Shown: positions 1 through 7,218 of the stretch, in pieces
How the letters are laid out: every line of letters begins with the position of its first letter
Numbering within the stretch: position 1 is the stretch's first letter
Source of the DNA: DASYYE01 sp035946955
GTDB lineage: Bacteria; Actinomycetota; Actinomycetes; Streptosporangiales; Streptosporangiaceae
Length of the DNA stretch: 11,850 nucleotides
NCBI GenBank assembly: GCA_035946955.1
Contig: DASYYE010000437.1
Location: 1 to 11,850, forward strand
Reading direction: 5' to 3'
The notes under the pieces: generated by a model
Told to the model about the DNA's origin: nothing
Databases searched by the model: none
The model's input: the letters and a program-made list of their open reading frames with translations, nothing else
Translations under genes and position numbers: made by a program

Positions 1-75
1 GGGACGGCCTCTCGCACACTGGACCGGCAGGCCGCCGGAATAGCGGCTCTGCACACCACGGGGACACTCTTACAA

Positions 76-81
76 GGGGCG
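76..81 (+). promoter_or_regulatory. Ribosome binding site of the secreted protein
   Basis: AAGGGG lies a few bases before the ATG at 86 and supports that start; the signal peptide begins immediately after it. No convincing -35/-10 pair was found in bases 1-75. Confidence 0.5.
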
Positions 82-85
82 AATC

Positions 86-1171
86 ATGAAGACCAGCACA
101 GTTCTGGCTGTTGCGGCTGTCACATGTGCGGCCGCGCTCGGGTCGGCTGGCGGGGCGAGCGCGGCCACCCGGCTGGCCGGTGCCAGCCACCCGGCCACTG
201 TGGCGCGATGGCAGGTCATCAAGACCGTACACAGCAATGACATGCCTGCATTCACCGCGATGGCGGTCACCGGCATGCACAACGCATGGGCGTTCGCGTC
301 AACGTCAGCCAAGACGGCCGCATGGCGGATGGAAGGTACCGCGTGGCGTGAAGTCGCGTTTCCGGGCAGGAGCGGCGATCAGGTGCTGGCCGCAGGGGCG
401 TCAGCACCAGACAACGTGTGGGCGTTCGCATCGCTGCGTCAGGGGTCCGGGCGTGCGCTGCACTGGGACGGCACCCGGTGGTCTGTTGTGCGTCAGTTCA
501 GCAAGACCATCGGCAATGGCCTGGTACTGGGGCCGCGTGATGTGTGGGTGTTCGGCGAGCCGTATGTGCCCGGCAACGGCCTTGGCACCTGGCACTACGA
601 CGGCAAGACGTGGACGCGGTACAAGAATGCTGGCGCGCTGACCGCGGCGAGCGCATTGTCGCCGTCCAGCATCTGGGCGGTTGGCGACAAGACGGCCGCG
701 CACTGGGACGGCTCCCGCTGGTCGCTGACGTCCCTGGCCAAAATCCTGCCCCCGGACAGCCTGGTGTGCCACTCACAGGTGACGGCGGTCTATGCGGCGT
801 CACCCGGCGATGTCTGGGCAGCCGGCATGGGTGGCTGCGACAACCTCGGGCGGGCACCGTTCGTGTTGCTGCACTTCAACGGCACCGCTTGGCAGCGCGT
901 GGCATCGGTGTCCAGCTATGGCGAGCCGTATCAGGTCGTGCCAGACGGCTCGGGCGGGCTGTGGATTCCGGTGATCACCGGGTTTCCCGGAACCTTCAGC
1001 ATGCTCCACTATTCCGGTGGGCACCTGGGGCAGGTTCCGCTGCCACTGCCAGGCCCCACCATGCGCATGGGGGTGGCACACGTGTCCGGCTCCACCGTGA
1101 CCTTTGGCGACGGGGCTTCCTACCAGGACGGTGTGCCTCAGGCAGCACTGATCTTCAAATACTCAGGATAA
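86..1171 (+). CDS. Secreted six-repeat beta-propeller-like protein
   Basis: This 361-residue protein starts with a clear Sec signal peptide: K2, a hydrophobic stretch at about 6-20, and a likely A-S-A cleavage site at about residue 26. The mature part holds six repeats of the form P-x-(D/S)-(V/I)-W-A-x-G, then H-(W/Y/F)-(D/N)-G-x-x-W, starting near residues 66, 108, 149, 192, 239 and 290. The last repeat is degenerate. Tryptophan at blade-like spacing suggests a six-bladed propeller acting outside the cell, perhaps in binding. No catalytic residues can be assigned. Two cysteines (C229, C251) could form a disulfide. The ATG at 86 is preceded by AAGGGG. The gene stands alone and is followed by a strong hairpin. 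Similar W-rich secreted proteins are common in actinomycetes, mostly without known function. The gene call is secure; the fold is inferred from the repeats. Confidence 0.85.
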   Translation: MKTSTVLAVAAVTCAAALGSAGGASAATRLAGASHPATVARWQVIKTVHSNDMPAFTAMAVTGMHNAWAFASTSAKTAAWRMEGTAWREVAFPGRSGDQVLAAGASAPDNVWAFASLRQGSGRALHWDGTRWSVVRQFSKTIGNGLVLGPRDVWVFGEPYVPGNGLGTWHYDGKTWTRYKNAGALTAASALSPSSIWAVGDKTAAHWDGSRWSLTSLAKILPPDSLVCHSQVTAVYAASPGDVWAAGMGGCDNLGRAPFVLLHFNGTAWQRVASVSSYGEPYQVVPDGSGGLWIPVITGFPGTFSMLHYSGGHLGQVPLPLPGPTMRMGVAHVSGSTVTFGDGASYQDGVPQAALIFKYSG

Positions 1172-1189
1172 CGACCGGTGCAACCGGGG

Positions 1190-1219
1190 CTCCGCGCCCT
1201 GGGTTCCTGGGGCGCGGAG
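1190..1219 (+). terminator. GC-rich hairpin after the secreted-protein gene
   Basis: The arms CTCCGCGCCC (1190-1199) and GGGCGCGGAG (1210-1219) are perfect 10-bp complements around a 10-base loop, starting 18 bases after the stop codon. There is no long T run after it, which is usual for high-GC actinomycete terminators. Confidence 0.7.
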
Positions 1220-1312
1220 TTGACGGTTCCCCAGTCGGCCGATGGCCGTCAGGTGTGACTGGGTGAGGGGTGGGCGGGCCGCTGTGGCCTGACCTCCGGC
1301 ATCGCTGGGGCC

Positions 1313-1332
1313 GCTCTCCCTTGCTGGAGAGC
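1313..1332. terminator. Second hairpin between convergent genes
   Basis: GCTCTCC (1313-1319) and GGAGAGC (1326-1332) pair perfectly over 7 bp with a 6-base loop. The hairpin lies between the plus-strand secreted-protein gene and the minus-strand HEAT gene, so it could end transcription from either side. Apart from the two hairpins and the doubtful frame at 1448, nothing else was recognised in 1172-1529. Confidence 0.4.
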
Positions 1333-1447
1333 CAAGTTGTGTCACGCGATACTCCCTATGCTTCGCATGCCACTGGGCTTTAGAAGCTGAAAGACGCCTG
1401 AGTCCCGGCGTCGGTCATACGCTCTCGCACCAACGTCAGGCCTGCAC

Positions 1448-1678
1448 GTGATCCCGTGTGAGTTCGATGTCAAAACCCCAGTCGGCACCAGCGGGTTGGT
1501 TGCCCTGGACCGGGAAGACGACCGCCTGGTCAGCTTTGAGGTCCTCGCCGCCACCAGCCTCCACCGCGAGTTCCTCGACTTGTCAGGCCGAGATGACGGC
1601 CAAAGCGACGGTCCCCTGGCAGAGGGGAGTCATTCTGTCGCTGGGGGTGGGTTGGCCGGATTCCGGCGACGAAGCTGA
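1448..1678 (+). CDS. Doubtful small ORF with coding-like codon bias
   Basis: This 76-residue frame begins with GTG at 1448 and has only a weak AGG upstream. Its first ~45 codons end mostly in G or C and read like an ordinary soluble protein (key stretch GTSGLVALDREDDRLVSFEV, then REFLDLSGRDD). The last ~25 codons look non-coding. The frame is open upstream to 1391. It overlaps the 3' end of the minus-strand HEAT gene by about 150 bases, so either that gene's C-terminus or this frame is probably not real. It may be a gene remnant. I do not recognise the family. Confidence 0.25.
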   Translation: MIPCEFDVKTPVGTSGLVALDREDDRLVSFEVLAATSLHREFLDLSGRDDGQSDGPLAEGSHSVAGGGLAGFRRRS

Positions 1679-3155
1679 TCGCGCGGTGCTGGTTTCCGTT
1701 GAGTTTGTCTGTGTCGAGGAGTTGGGCGATCTCTGCTGCCTGGTGTGGGGTGGGTTGACCATAGGCAGTGCTGGCGTGGTGGTTCAGCCATGTCAGCAGG
1801 TCGCTGCGGGCAGATTCGGCGAGGGCTGGGTCGTCACCATTCATCGCGCGCAGGTCGGCGTGGACGCGTGTCCAGTGGCCCAGATGTTGCCGCAGCGTGA
1901 GGACGGTCCGCCGTGCCCGTGGGGTGTCGATGCGGTCGAGGTCGTCGATGACCTGGGGAGGTAGGGCACTGGCCTGGCTCCGGAGGTACTGCATGGCTGC
2001 GCTGAAGACCTTGTTGGAGTCGTTTCGGAGTATCAACGGGGCGAGATGGGTGATGACCTCCTCAGGGGTGCCACGTTGGCCGATGGCATGGGTGGCAGCA
2101 GAGCGGACGGCTGGGCTGGGTGAGGTGAGGAAGGGCGCTGCGATCACCACGCAGTTCGGGGCTGCTGTCGCGGCCAGCCCCTGCAAGGCGGCCGCTGTGG
2201 ATGCCGCAGCGCCAGGGACAGCGAGTGCGTCCTGGTAGACCAAGATCGGGTTGCCATAGCTGCGAGACCACCGCCACTGCGCCATCGCCCGGACCCCTGC
2301 GGAACGGTCGAGCAACCGCGCCGCCAAGGCGTCGCGGCCGAGATCCGCGTCGTCCAGGTGCCCGACCGTGAAAGCCCGGACTCGCGCTCGGCGCGAGTGC
2401 AGCAGAAGTTCGCCGGCCCAGAGAGGCAGATGGCCCTGAGGAGTGAGCAACTGCTGAGCGCACCACAGAGCGACCTGCGGGTCAGGGTCCGCCACTGCCC
2501 TGGCCGCGAGGGCGTCGTCGGATACCTCGCTTCGCTGCCGCAGTACTCCCAGCGCCCACACTGTGCTGCTGCGGTCGCTTGTGGCCGCAACCTCCTTGAG
2601 GACATTGGCTGGGCCGTTCGCCACGTCGCGCAGGAAGTTGGCAGCAATGTCCCGTCCTCGCCGCCGCGTCGTTAGTGCTCTCATCACTGGCACTGTTGCC
2701 ACGAGATCGGCCAGGACCGATCGGGCGGCCAGAGCAGTTTGGGCGGCATCGGCGACTTCAGGCACCCAGTCGGCCGTCCGTACTGCCAGAGCCGTCATCG
2801 ACAGCGGCCCGTCCGTAGCAGCCAGGGCCGACACGGCTGCCTGGCGGATCCGCCCGTCTGGGTGCATCGACCCAGCTACCGCGACTACGACGGATTGCCT
2901 GTCGGCTAGTACTGAGTGCCAGTCATCTATGCGGGTCAACGGCGAGCCGTACCAGCCACGCCACCTCGCCGACTCATCCAGGCGCAACCACTCACGCCCG
3001 CTCAACCCAGCGAGCCGCGCCACTACGCCATCAGCAGGCTCATGGCCGAGGGCAACGTCGGCCATCAGTCGAACCAGAGACCGCCCTACCTGACTTGCCA
3101 TCTGGCTATCGTGGCCGCCCACATGCGCGACGATCCACCCAATTTCTGGGGCCAC
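1530..3155 (-). CDS. HEAT-repeat protein
   Basis: This 541-residue, alanine- and leucine-rich, mostly helical protein has repeated HEAT-like helix pairs. The characteristic turn followed by V/I-R/A and a hydrophobic helix is visible near residues 99-112, 131-145, 225-237, 256-267, 285-298, 348-362 and 380-394. Such solenoids are protein-interaction scaffolds; no catalytic motif is seen. There is no signal peptide or membrane segment, so it is probably cytoplasmic. The frame opens with GTG at 3155 without a clear Shine-Dalgarno sequence; in-frame ATGs at residues 19 and 31 are alternatives. The final ~35 residues, rich in G, R and W, do not look like HEAT sequence and overlap a plus-strand frame. 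The next gene upstream on the same strand (Fic) ends 210 bases away, so co-transcription is possible but not shown. The specific role is unknown. Confidence 0.75.
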   Translation of the reverse strand: MAPEIGWIVAHVGGHDSQMASQVGRSLVRLMADVALGHEPADGVVARLAGLSGREWLRLDESARWRGWYGSPLTRIDDWHSVLADRQSVVVAVAGSMHPDGRIRQAAVSALAATDGPLSMTALAVRTADWVPEVADAAQTALAARSVLADLVATVPVMRALTTRRRGRDIAANFLRDVANGPANVLKEVAATSDRSSTVWALGVLRQRSEVSDDALAARAVADPDPQVALWCAQQLLTPQGHLPLWAGELLLHSRRARVRAFTVGHLDDADLGRDALAARLLDRSAGVRAMAQWRWSRSYGNPILVYQDALAVPGAAASTAAALQGLAATAAPNCVVIAAPFLTSPSPAVRSAATHAIGQRGTPEEVITHLAPLILRNDSNKVFSAAMQYLRSQASALPPQVIDDLDRIDTPRARRTVLTLRQHLGHWTRVHADLRAMNGDDPALAESARSDLLTWLNHHASTAYGQPTPHQAAEIAQLLDTDKLNGNQHRAISFVAGIRPTHPQRQNDSPLPGDRRFGRHLGLTSRGTRGGGWWRRGPQS

Positions 3156-3365
3156 AGACCGCTAAGCCGGTGGCGCAACCCGTCCAATGCTGTTCTCCGA
3201 CGACCTCTGTGTGCTGTCTGGTGAGTTCGCAGTTGGGGACTAGAGATTAAACGGTCTGGGACCGGCGGATCGGTGGATTCGATGATCCTGTGTGTGGCCC
3301 TGCTTGCACTGATAGGGGATATCCTACCTTGTACGAGCTGCCGCCACCGTTAGCGTCCTGAACCT
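3156..3365. other. Intergenic region upstream of the HEAT gene
   Basis: It contains no gene. On the minus strand TAATCT (around 3244-3249), in a locally AT-rich spot, could be a -10 for the HEAT gene about 90 bases upstream of the GTG. No -35 was recognised. GGATATCC near 3319 is a short palindrome of unknown meaning. Confidence 0.3.
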
Positions 3366-4649
3366 TTAGTTGGCGGACGCTGGCCGGTATGGCACCCGGC
3401 GCGATGGTTCGCTAGTGAGAGTGTTCCCTTTGGGGCTCGCGAGTTGTCGTTCGAGGGCTGTGAATGCTTCGATTACTCCTGTTGCCTCGAAGGCTCGGTT
3501 TCGGTGGCCCACGCTGACTGGGCGCAGTATCTCCGCATCCACAAGTTTCTTGATCGCTTCATTGGCAGCCACGAATGTACGTCCGATGAGCGCCGCTGCC
3601 GACTTGACGGTGAGCAACGGTGCTCCTGGCAGGGCGCGTAGGAGCAGGTCGGTGGCCGAGTTAGCTCGGACTGGGCCCAGCTTTGCTCGCCACTCTTCCT
3701 GAAGCAGTTGCGAACGTTTCTCGAAGTCGGATGCGTCAACGACAGCGCGGAGGCAGGCGGCGGCGAATCTGGCCACCCATAGGTTGATGCCATTCTGCGC
3801 GGCAATCGACGATGCCGGACCTCGGTACCTGGTTGCCTGCAAGCCGTCGACATAGTCCTTCGCCCATGTCGCGAGAACGAGCGAGATCGGTGGCAACACG
3901 CGAGTTGCCAAGCCCCGTCTGCGGAGGACGAAGTGGATCAGGGCACGACCTGTCCGGCCATTGCCATCAACAAAGGGATGTATGGTCTCGAATTGCGAGT
4001 GCGCCATAGCTGCCTGAGCAACGGCCGGCAGTACATCGTCATTGCAGAAGCTGCAAAGATCCTCGAGCAAGTCGATGACGTACTCTGGCGGCGGCGGGAT
4101 AAACGTTGCCGAGCAGGGGTTGTGGTCACTACCGCCGATCCAGTTCTGCTCAGACCGAATACGCCCCGCGTGGGCATCCAGCCGGGTTCCTCTGAGGAGT
4201 CGCTTGTGGAAGTCGAGCAAGATGTCGACGGTGATCGGCTCTCCCGGCATGATCTGCTTAACTGCAGATGCCATCGCTTCGATGTTCCCCAGTACCTCGG
4301 CAGCCGTTACGTCAACTGGCTGTTCGCCCAGGTCGATGGCCGCTTCTGCTCTGAGCAGGCGACGCGCGCCGACCTCCAGCCCCTCGATGCGTGAGGAAGC
4401 GACGCATTCTGCACGAAGCAGGAGGCGAGCGAGCGCCTCCGTGTCGGCCAATGTGGAGGCCTGGGCGTCCAAGACGGCCACAGCGCGCTCTGCATCGGCG
4501 ATGTCGGCAGCGGTGCTTCCTTCAAACATCAGCTTCCGGCCCGTCAGGAGGTCGGGCACGTATGCTTCGTAGTCGCAGGATTGCCGGTCGCGTCGAGCCA
4601 CCCCAAGGTCGGCTTCGGTGATCCAGCGTCTACGGATAACCTTAGCCAT
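3366..4649 (-). CDS. Fic family protein, class II, with C-terminal winged helix
   Basis: The 427-residue protein carries the Fic active-site motif HPFVDGNGRTGR at residues 224-235 with every conserved residue, including the catalytic His and the Mg-binding D/N. Fic enzymes typically transfer AMP (or another phosphate-containing moiety) from a nucleotide to a target protein hydroxyl. SSRIEG at 85-90 fits the (S/T)xxxE(G/N) inhibitory helix. Since it lies N-terminal to the Fic core, this is a class II enzyme that should be autoinhibited. Residues ~335-395 read as a winged helix-turn-helix, so the protein may bind DNA, perhaps its own promoter. No separate antitoxin gene is adjacent. The start is firm: AAGGAGGT lies just before the ATG. 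The length is ordinary for Fic_N-Fic-wHTH proteins. The target is unknown. Confidence 0.93.
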   Translation of the reverse strand: MAKVIRRRWITEADLGVARRDRQSCDYEAYVPDLLTGRKLMFEGSTAADIADAERAVAVLDAQASTLADTEALARLLLRAECVASSRIEGLEVGARRLLRAEAAIDLGEQPVDVTAAEVLGNIEAMASAVKQIMPGEPITVDILLDFHKRLLRGTRLDAHAGRIRSEQNWIGGSDHNPCSATFIPPPPEYVIDLLEDLCSFCNDDVLPAVAQAAMAHSQFETIHPFVDGNGRTGRALIHFVLRRRGLATRVLPPISLVLATWAKDYVDGLQATRYRGPASSIAAQNGINLWVARFAAACLRAVVDASDFEKRSQLLQEEWRAKLGPVRANSATDLLLRALPGAPLLTVKSAAALIGRTFVAANEAIKKLVDAEILRPVSVGHRNRAFEATGVIEAFTALERQLASPKGNTLTSEPSRRVPYRPASAN

Positions 4650-4652
4650 GTT

Positions 4653-4660
4653 ACCTCCTT
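4653..4660 (-). promoter_or_regulatory. Strong ribosome binding site of fic
   Basis: The minus strand reads AAGGAGGT 3 bases before the start codon, a near-perfect match to the 16S rRNA anti-SD. It fixes the start of the Fic gene. It partly overlaps the outer arm of the neighbouring palindrome, so a protein bound there could also block ribosome access. Confidence 0.8.
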
Positions 4661-4690
4661 ATTAGAGGTTAACCTCCAACCTATAATAAG
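4658..4690. promoter_or_regulatory. Nested palindrome, likely operator of fic
   Basis: The outer arms CTTATTAGAGGTT (4658-4670) and AACCTATAATAAG (4678-4690) are inverted repeats matching at 12 of 13 positions, with a 7-base spacer. Inside sits a perfect 12-bp palindrome GAGGTTAACCTC (4665-4676). The AGGTT/AACCT half-site therefore occurs three times. The element is very AT-rich for this DNA and sits exactly between fic and its likely promoter. Autoregulation by the Fic protein's winged helix is a natural but unproven reading. Confidence 0.65.
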
Positions 4691-4706
4691 ACTCTGGTTC
4701 ATACAA
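4678..4706 (-). promoter_or_regulatory. Candidate fic promoter
   Basis: On the minus strand TTGTAT (4706-4701) lies 17 bases from TAGGTT (4683-4678), which fits TTGnnn / TAnnnT. Transcription would begin near 4671, inside the inner palindrome. The -35 match is only three of six, so this is tentative. Confidence 0.35.
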
Positions 4707-4826
4707 GGTTGTGTGTGCCTGGCGCTGTTGGCCATGAGCGCGCCGCGTGGCGATCACCGGCCCGACTTGGGTGGCCTCAACCGCTCTGCTGGTAGTCGGT
4801 CAGGCCATATTCGTGCCAGCCAGGTC

Positions 4827-4832
4827 TAGTCT
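4827..4832 (+). promoter_or_regulatory. Possible -10 for a leaderless HNH transcript
   Basis: TAGTCT fits TAnnnT and ends 6 bases before the GTG at 4839, the spacing expected if transcription starts at the first base of the start codon. This would explain the missing Shine-Dalgarno sequence. No convincing -35 was found. Confidence 0.25.
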
Positions 4833-4838
4833 TGCTGC

Positions 4839-5812
4839 GTGGCTGGTCTGGCGGACTACCTAGACCTCACGGTCAGCCAGGCACGGGACCAGTACCGGGC
4901 ACTGCAGAACCGGCAGCCGGCTCCCGGAGGCAGGCAGGTGACGTTCCTGCCGACGGAGACGCTACTGTGCCTTGCGGCGTCTTTCGTGGTCGATCCCCGC
5001 CGCTTCGGGGGGGCCAACATCCACCGGGTGCCCGAGCCAGTACCAGAGCTGGCCGACTATTCTCCCGGTCGCCATCGAGTGTCCTGGAGAAGATGCGCAA
5101 CCTCAACGGTTCCCGCCCCCATGGCGGCAAGTGGGATGTCCTGGCCGGGGCGGCGCTCCGTGACGACCCGGCCCGCTTCAGCCACCTCTATCGAATCCTC
5201 CTTCATGCGGCCCGCGCTGAGGGCATCGACCGTAACCGGCTGTCCGACTTCCTGGGCTTGGAGAACGGCGGCGAGCTGGCACTACTCGGCCAGGAGGAAC
5301 TCGACTTCTCTGTGGTCGAGGAAGCGATGCGCCAAGTGATCAACCGCATCAAAGTCAGCGGCGACTGGGAGGAACGCGAGACTGAGCAGATCGTGCTCGG
5401 CGCGGTCCGGGTCGGGCAGCATGTGTTCGCCCGAAACGTGCTCGCCAACTGCGGCAACCAGTGTGTGTTCTGTGGATTCAGCCCTGCGGAGTTCGGCGGC
5501 AAGAAGCTGCTGCTGGCCGGGCACATCAAACCCTGGAAAGACAGCGCCCCGAGCGAGCGTCGCGATCTGCGGAACGGACTGGCCGCTTGCCCGGCTCACG
5601 ACGTCGCGTTCGACACCGGCATGATCACCGTCAATGGCGGTCTGCGCATCCATCTCACCTCCTCTCTTGCCGACGCCGTCCGGGCCGACCCACTCACAAG
5701 GCAGTTTTACGGGCAGCCACCGCTGCGGCAGACCCTGCTGCTCCCCGCCACCGCGCAGCCGCCTGCCCGCAAGTACCTCGACTGGCATCGCGAGAGGATC
5801 TTCGGCCGTTGA
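4839..5812 (+). CDS. HNH endonuclease with an apparent single-base frameshift
   Basis: The C-terminal half is a clear HNH nuclease: CVFC zinc-type pair, then GHIKPW (first H), RNGL (N) and CPAHDVAFD (last H), all intact, as in restriction-type HNH domains that cut DNA with a divalent metal. The N-terminal ~72 residues (GTG at 4839 to ...PVPELA) read sensibly in one frame. From about 5054 the sensible reading (RLFSRSPSSVLEKM...) continues in the -1 frame to the stop at 5810. The join ELA-RLFSRSPSSV is what one base missing from ctggcc(c)gacta would give, and restores about 324 residues. As written, the 4839 frame ends at 5339 without the HNH motif. The HNH frame alone could only start at TTG 4832 through non-coding-like sequence, or at ATG 5093. 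No good SD precedes 4839. The gene runs divergently from fic. The family call is strong; integrity is uncertain. Confidence 0.75.
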
Positions 5813-6037
5813 GCCAGTCTCGATGCATGGGGCACGTCGTGACCCAACGGACACTCGGCGGGCAAGCAAGAATCTCAGCAAGCGTGTTCTGGACGGGCCC
5901 AGGCCGCGAGCTATTCCGGCGCCACGGCGTGCCCGTTGGCCCCGACAGGCCTGGCAGAGATGCTGGAGTATGTGCCAGAGACGGACGTGCCGAGGAGCGC
6001 CAACACGGCAATAACGCGAATGGCCCGCCCTCTTGGG
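5813..6037. other. Gap between convergent HNH and DUF397 genes
   Basis: Reading frames cross this stretch in several frames, but none has a plausible start, codon bias or recognisable motif. No convincing terminator hairpin was found, although two convergent genes end here. Confidence 0.4.
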
Positions 6038-6241
6038 TCAGGCCAGGTCGAACTGCCCTGCCTTCACCTGGCGGGTGAACTCTGCCCAATCGGCAACGGG
6101 GAAGGCGAGTTCAGGGCCGTCGGGGTCTTTGGAGTCGCGGACGGCAATGAGGGCGGGGTGGGGGTGTGCGATCTCGACGCAGCCGCCGCCGTTGTTGCCG
6201 CTGTAGGTGGCCTTGCGCCATGTCAGGTGGCTGAGGTCCAT
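6038..6241 (-). CDS. DUF397 domain protein
   Basis: The 67-residue protein shows the usual DUF397 pattern: an N-terminal L-x-W-R-K-A-x-Y-S-G-x-N-G-G-x-C-V-E-I, the middle V-R-D-S-K-D-P-D-G-P, and the ending F-x-x-x-D-W-x-x-F. These small actinomycete proteins are usually encoded beside an XRE/DUF5753 regulator. In Streptomyces such pairs (Scr1/Scr2-like) have been discussed as toxin-antitoxin-like and developmental regulators. The ATG at 6241 lies inside the regulator gene with a 19-bp overlap, so the two are translationally coupled. A GA-rich stretch ahead of the ATG could serve as a weak SD. The size is typical and the gene looks intact. Its biochemical activity is unknown. Confidence 0.92.
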   Translation of the reverse strand: MDLSHLTWRKATYSGNNGGGCVEIAHPHPALIAVRDSKDPDGPELAFPVADWAEFTRQVKAGQFDLA

Positions 6242-7071
6242 GACTTGGCTGCTTCTTCCAGGAGTGCCAGGGAGGCGGCCCGGGACTCCGCCTCGCACCT
6301 CAGGGTATCCCAGGTCAGATCGAGTGATTCGACGTCTTTGCGCTCCCTGACCGGCTGGCCGCGCAGCTGTCCTTCCTGGTAGCCGACGCTCGGCTCCTCC
6401 TCGAAGTCGGCGATGGCGAACCCGCCGCCGTTGAGCCCGGTGTGGGCGCCCACCGCTGCGCTGATGACCTCGATCACGATGGTGGGCTGGCGTGCTGCCT
6501 CGATCAGCTGGTTGACCTGGTCCAGCATCACCGGTGGGCCTCCGACCGGGCGGCGCAGCGCCCACTCGTCCACGATTACCCACAGCGACGGTGGGCTGTC
6601 GCGGGCCAGCACCTCCTGCCGCCGCAGACGACCCGCTACCCGCTCCTCAACCGCCTCCGCAGTTATCCCGAACCGGGTGCGGAACACCGCCCGCGCATAG
6701 TCCTCGGTCTGCAGCAGCCCGGGGACCAGGTTCGGCTCGTACCAGCGCAGCCGCCGCGCCCGGGCTTCTTTCTCGGGCCAGTCCTGGAACCAGTCGGGGT
6801 AGGCCTGGTAGGTCATCCCGTCCTCGAACTGCTCCCACAACTGGCTCAGCGCCCCGTTGGTGTTCAACTCAGCGACGCCGTCTACGTCAGCCGTGGTCTG
6901 CCGGGTGGGGACACGCCAGCCGTTCTCATACGCCGCGATGGTCTTGCCCGACACATGAGCCAGCGTGCCGAGCTGGTCTTGAGTTAACCCGGCCTTGAGC
7001 CGGTAGTAGCGCAGCATCGCGCCGAACACCGCACGAGGCGTACCCGCCGGGGTTGGCTCCTGCGACGACAT
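6223..7071 (-). CDS. XRE family regulator with DUF5753 (Scr1-like)
   Basis: The 282-residue protein has an N-terminal XRE helix-turn-helix at about residues 15-70 (LRYYRLKAGLTQDQLG, then VSGKTIAAYENGWRVPT) that should bind DNA. It is followed by the DUF5753 region, recognisable from W-F-Q-D-W near 94-98 and L-R-W-Y-E-P-N-L-V-P-G-L-L-Q-T-E-D-Y-A at about 108-126. Such proteins are large, lineage-expanded actinomycete regulators, called Scr1 antitoxin-like when paired with DUF397. AGGAGGAGG precedes the ATG and supports the start. The gene overlaps DUF397 by 19 bp and is divergent from the small gene at 7229. Repeated CTACAC motifs in the shared upstream region may be its own binding sites. Confidence 0.93.
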   Translation of the reverse strand: MSSQEPTPAGTPRAVFGAMLRYYRLKAGLTQDQLGTLAHVSGKTIAAYENGWRVPTRQTTADVDGVAELNTNGALSQLWEQFEDGMTYQAYPDWFQDWPEKEARARRLRWYEPNLVPGLLQTEDYARAVFRTRFGITAEAVEERVAGRLRRQEVLARDSPPSLWVIVDEWALRRPVGGPPVMLDQVNQLIEAARQPTIVIEVISAAVGAHTGLNGGGFAIADFEEEPSVGYQEGQLRGQPVRERKDVESLDLTWDTLRCEAESRAASLALLEEAAKSWTSAT

Positions 7072-7078
7072 CCCTGGC

Positions 7079-7087
7079 CTCCTCCTA
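7079..7087 (-). promoter_or_regulatory. Ribosome binding site of the XRE regulator
   Basis: The minus strand reads AGGAGGAGG seven bases ahead of the ATG at 7071, a strong SD that decides the start. It overlaps the first CTACAC copy (7085-7090) of the putative operator. Confidence 0.7.
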
Positions 7088-7144
7088 CACCACCCCTACA
7101 CGAGGGGGCCAGCCCCCACACGGCGGCCGTAGGTGGCTACACCT
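7085..7144. promoter_or_regulatory. Putative operator region with CTACAC repeats
   Basis: CTACAC occurs at 7085-7090, 7096-7101 and 7137-7142. The first two copies lie 11 bases apart, one helical turn; the third sits in an inverted repeat AGGTG-GCTA-CACCT (7131-7144). Between them GGGGGC-CA-GCCCCC (7104-7117) is another perfect palindrome. The region separates the XRE regulator from the divergent small gene, a typical place for an autoregulatory operator. No confident -35/-10 was assigned for either direction. Confidence 0.45.
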
Positions 7145-7218
7145 GCACTGTTCGGCGTGGCCCCGTTCCCAACAGTAGCGGCGCTCAACCAAGCTAGGCA
7201 GAGCTATCATGTCTACGC

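Noticed and set aside
544..1266. 240-residue plus-strand frame overlapping the secreted-protein gene
   Set aside because: It lies in another frame of a gene with a signal peptide and six clear repeats; its sequence is R/G/A-rich with no pattern.
1342..1554. 70-residue minus-strand frame beyond the HEAT gene
   Set aside because: It has R/S-rich composition, no SD and no recognisable motif.
4682..4687. TATAAT as a plus-strand -10 box
   Set aside because: No matching -35 (only TTATTA at 17 bp), and the HNH start is about 150 bases away; it is better explained as an arm of the palindrome.
4832..5053. N-terminal part of the HNH frame as read from TTG 4832
   Set aside because: The sequence is P/G/R-rich and non-coding-like; the overlapping 4839 frame reads as real protein up to the join.
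5282..5881. 199-residue minus-strand frame over the HNH domain
   Set aside because: It is antisense to the intact HNH motif and has no recognisable features.
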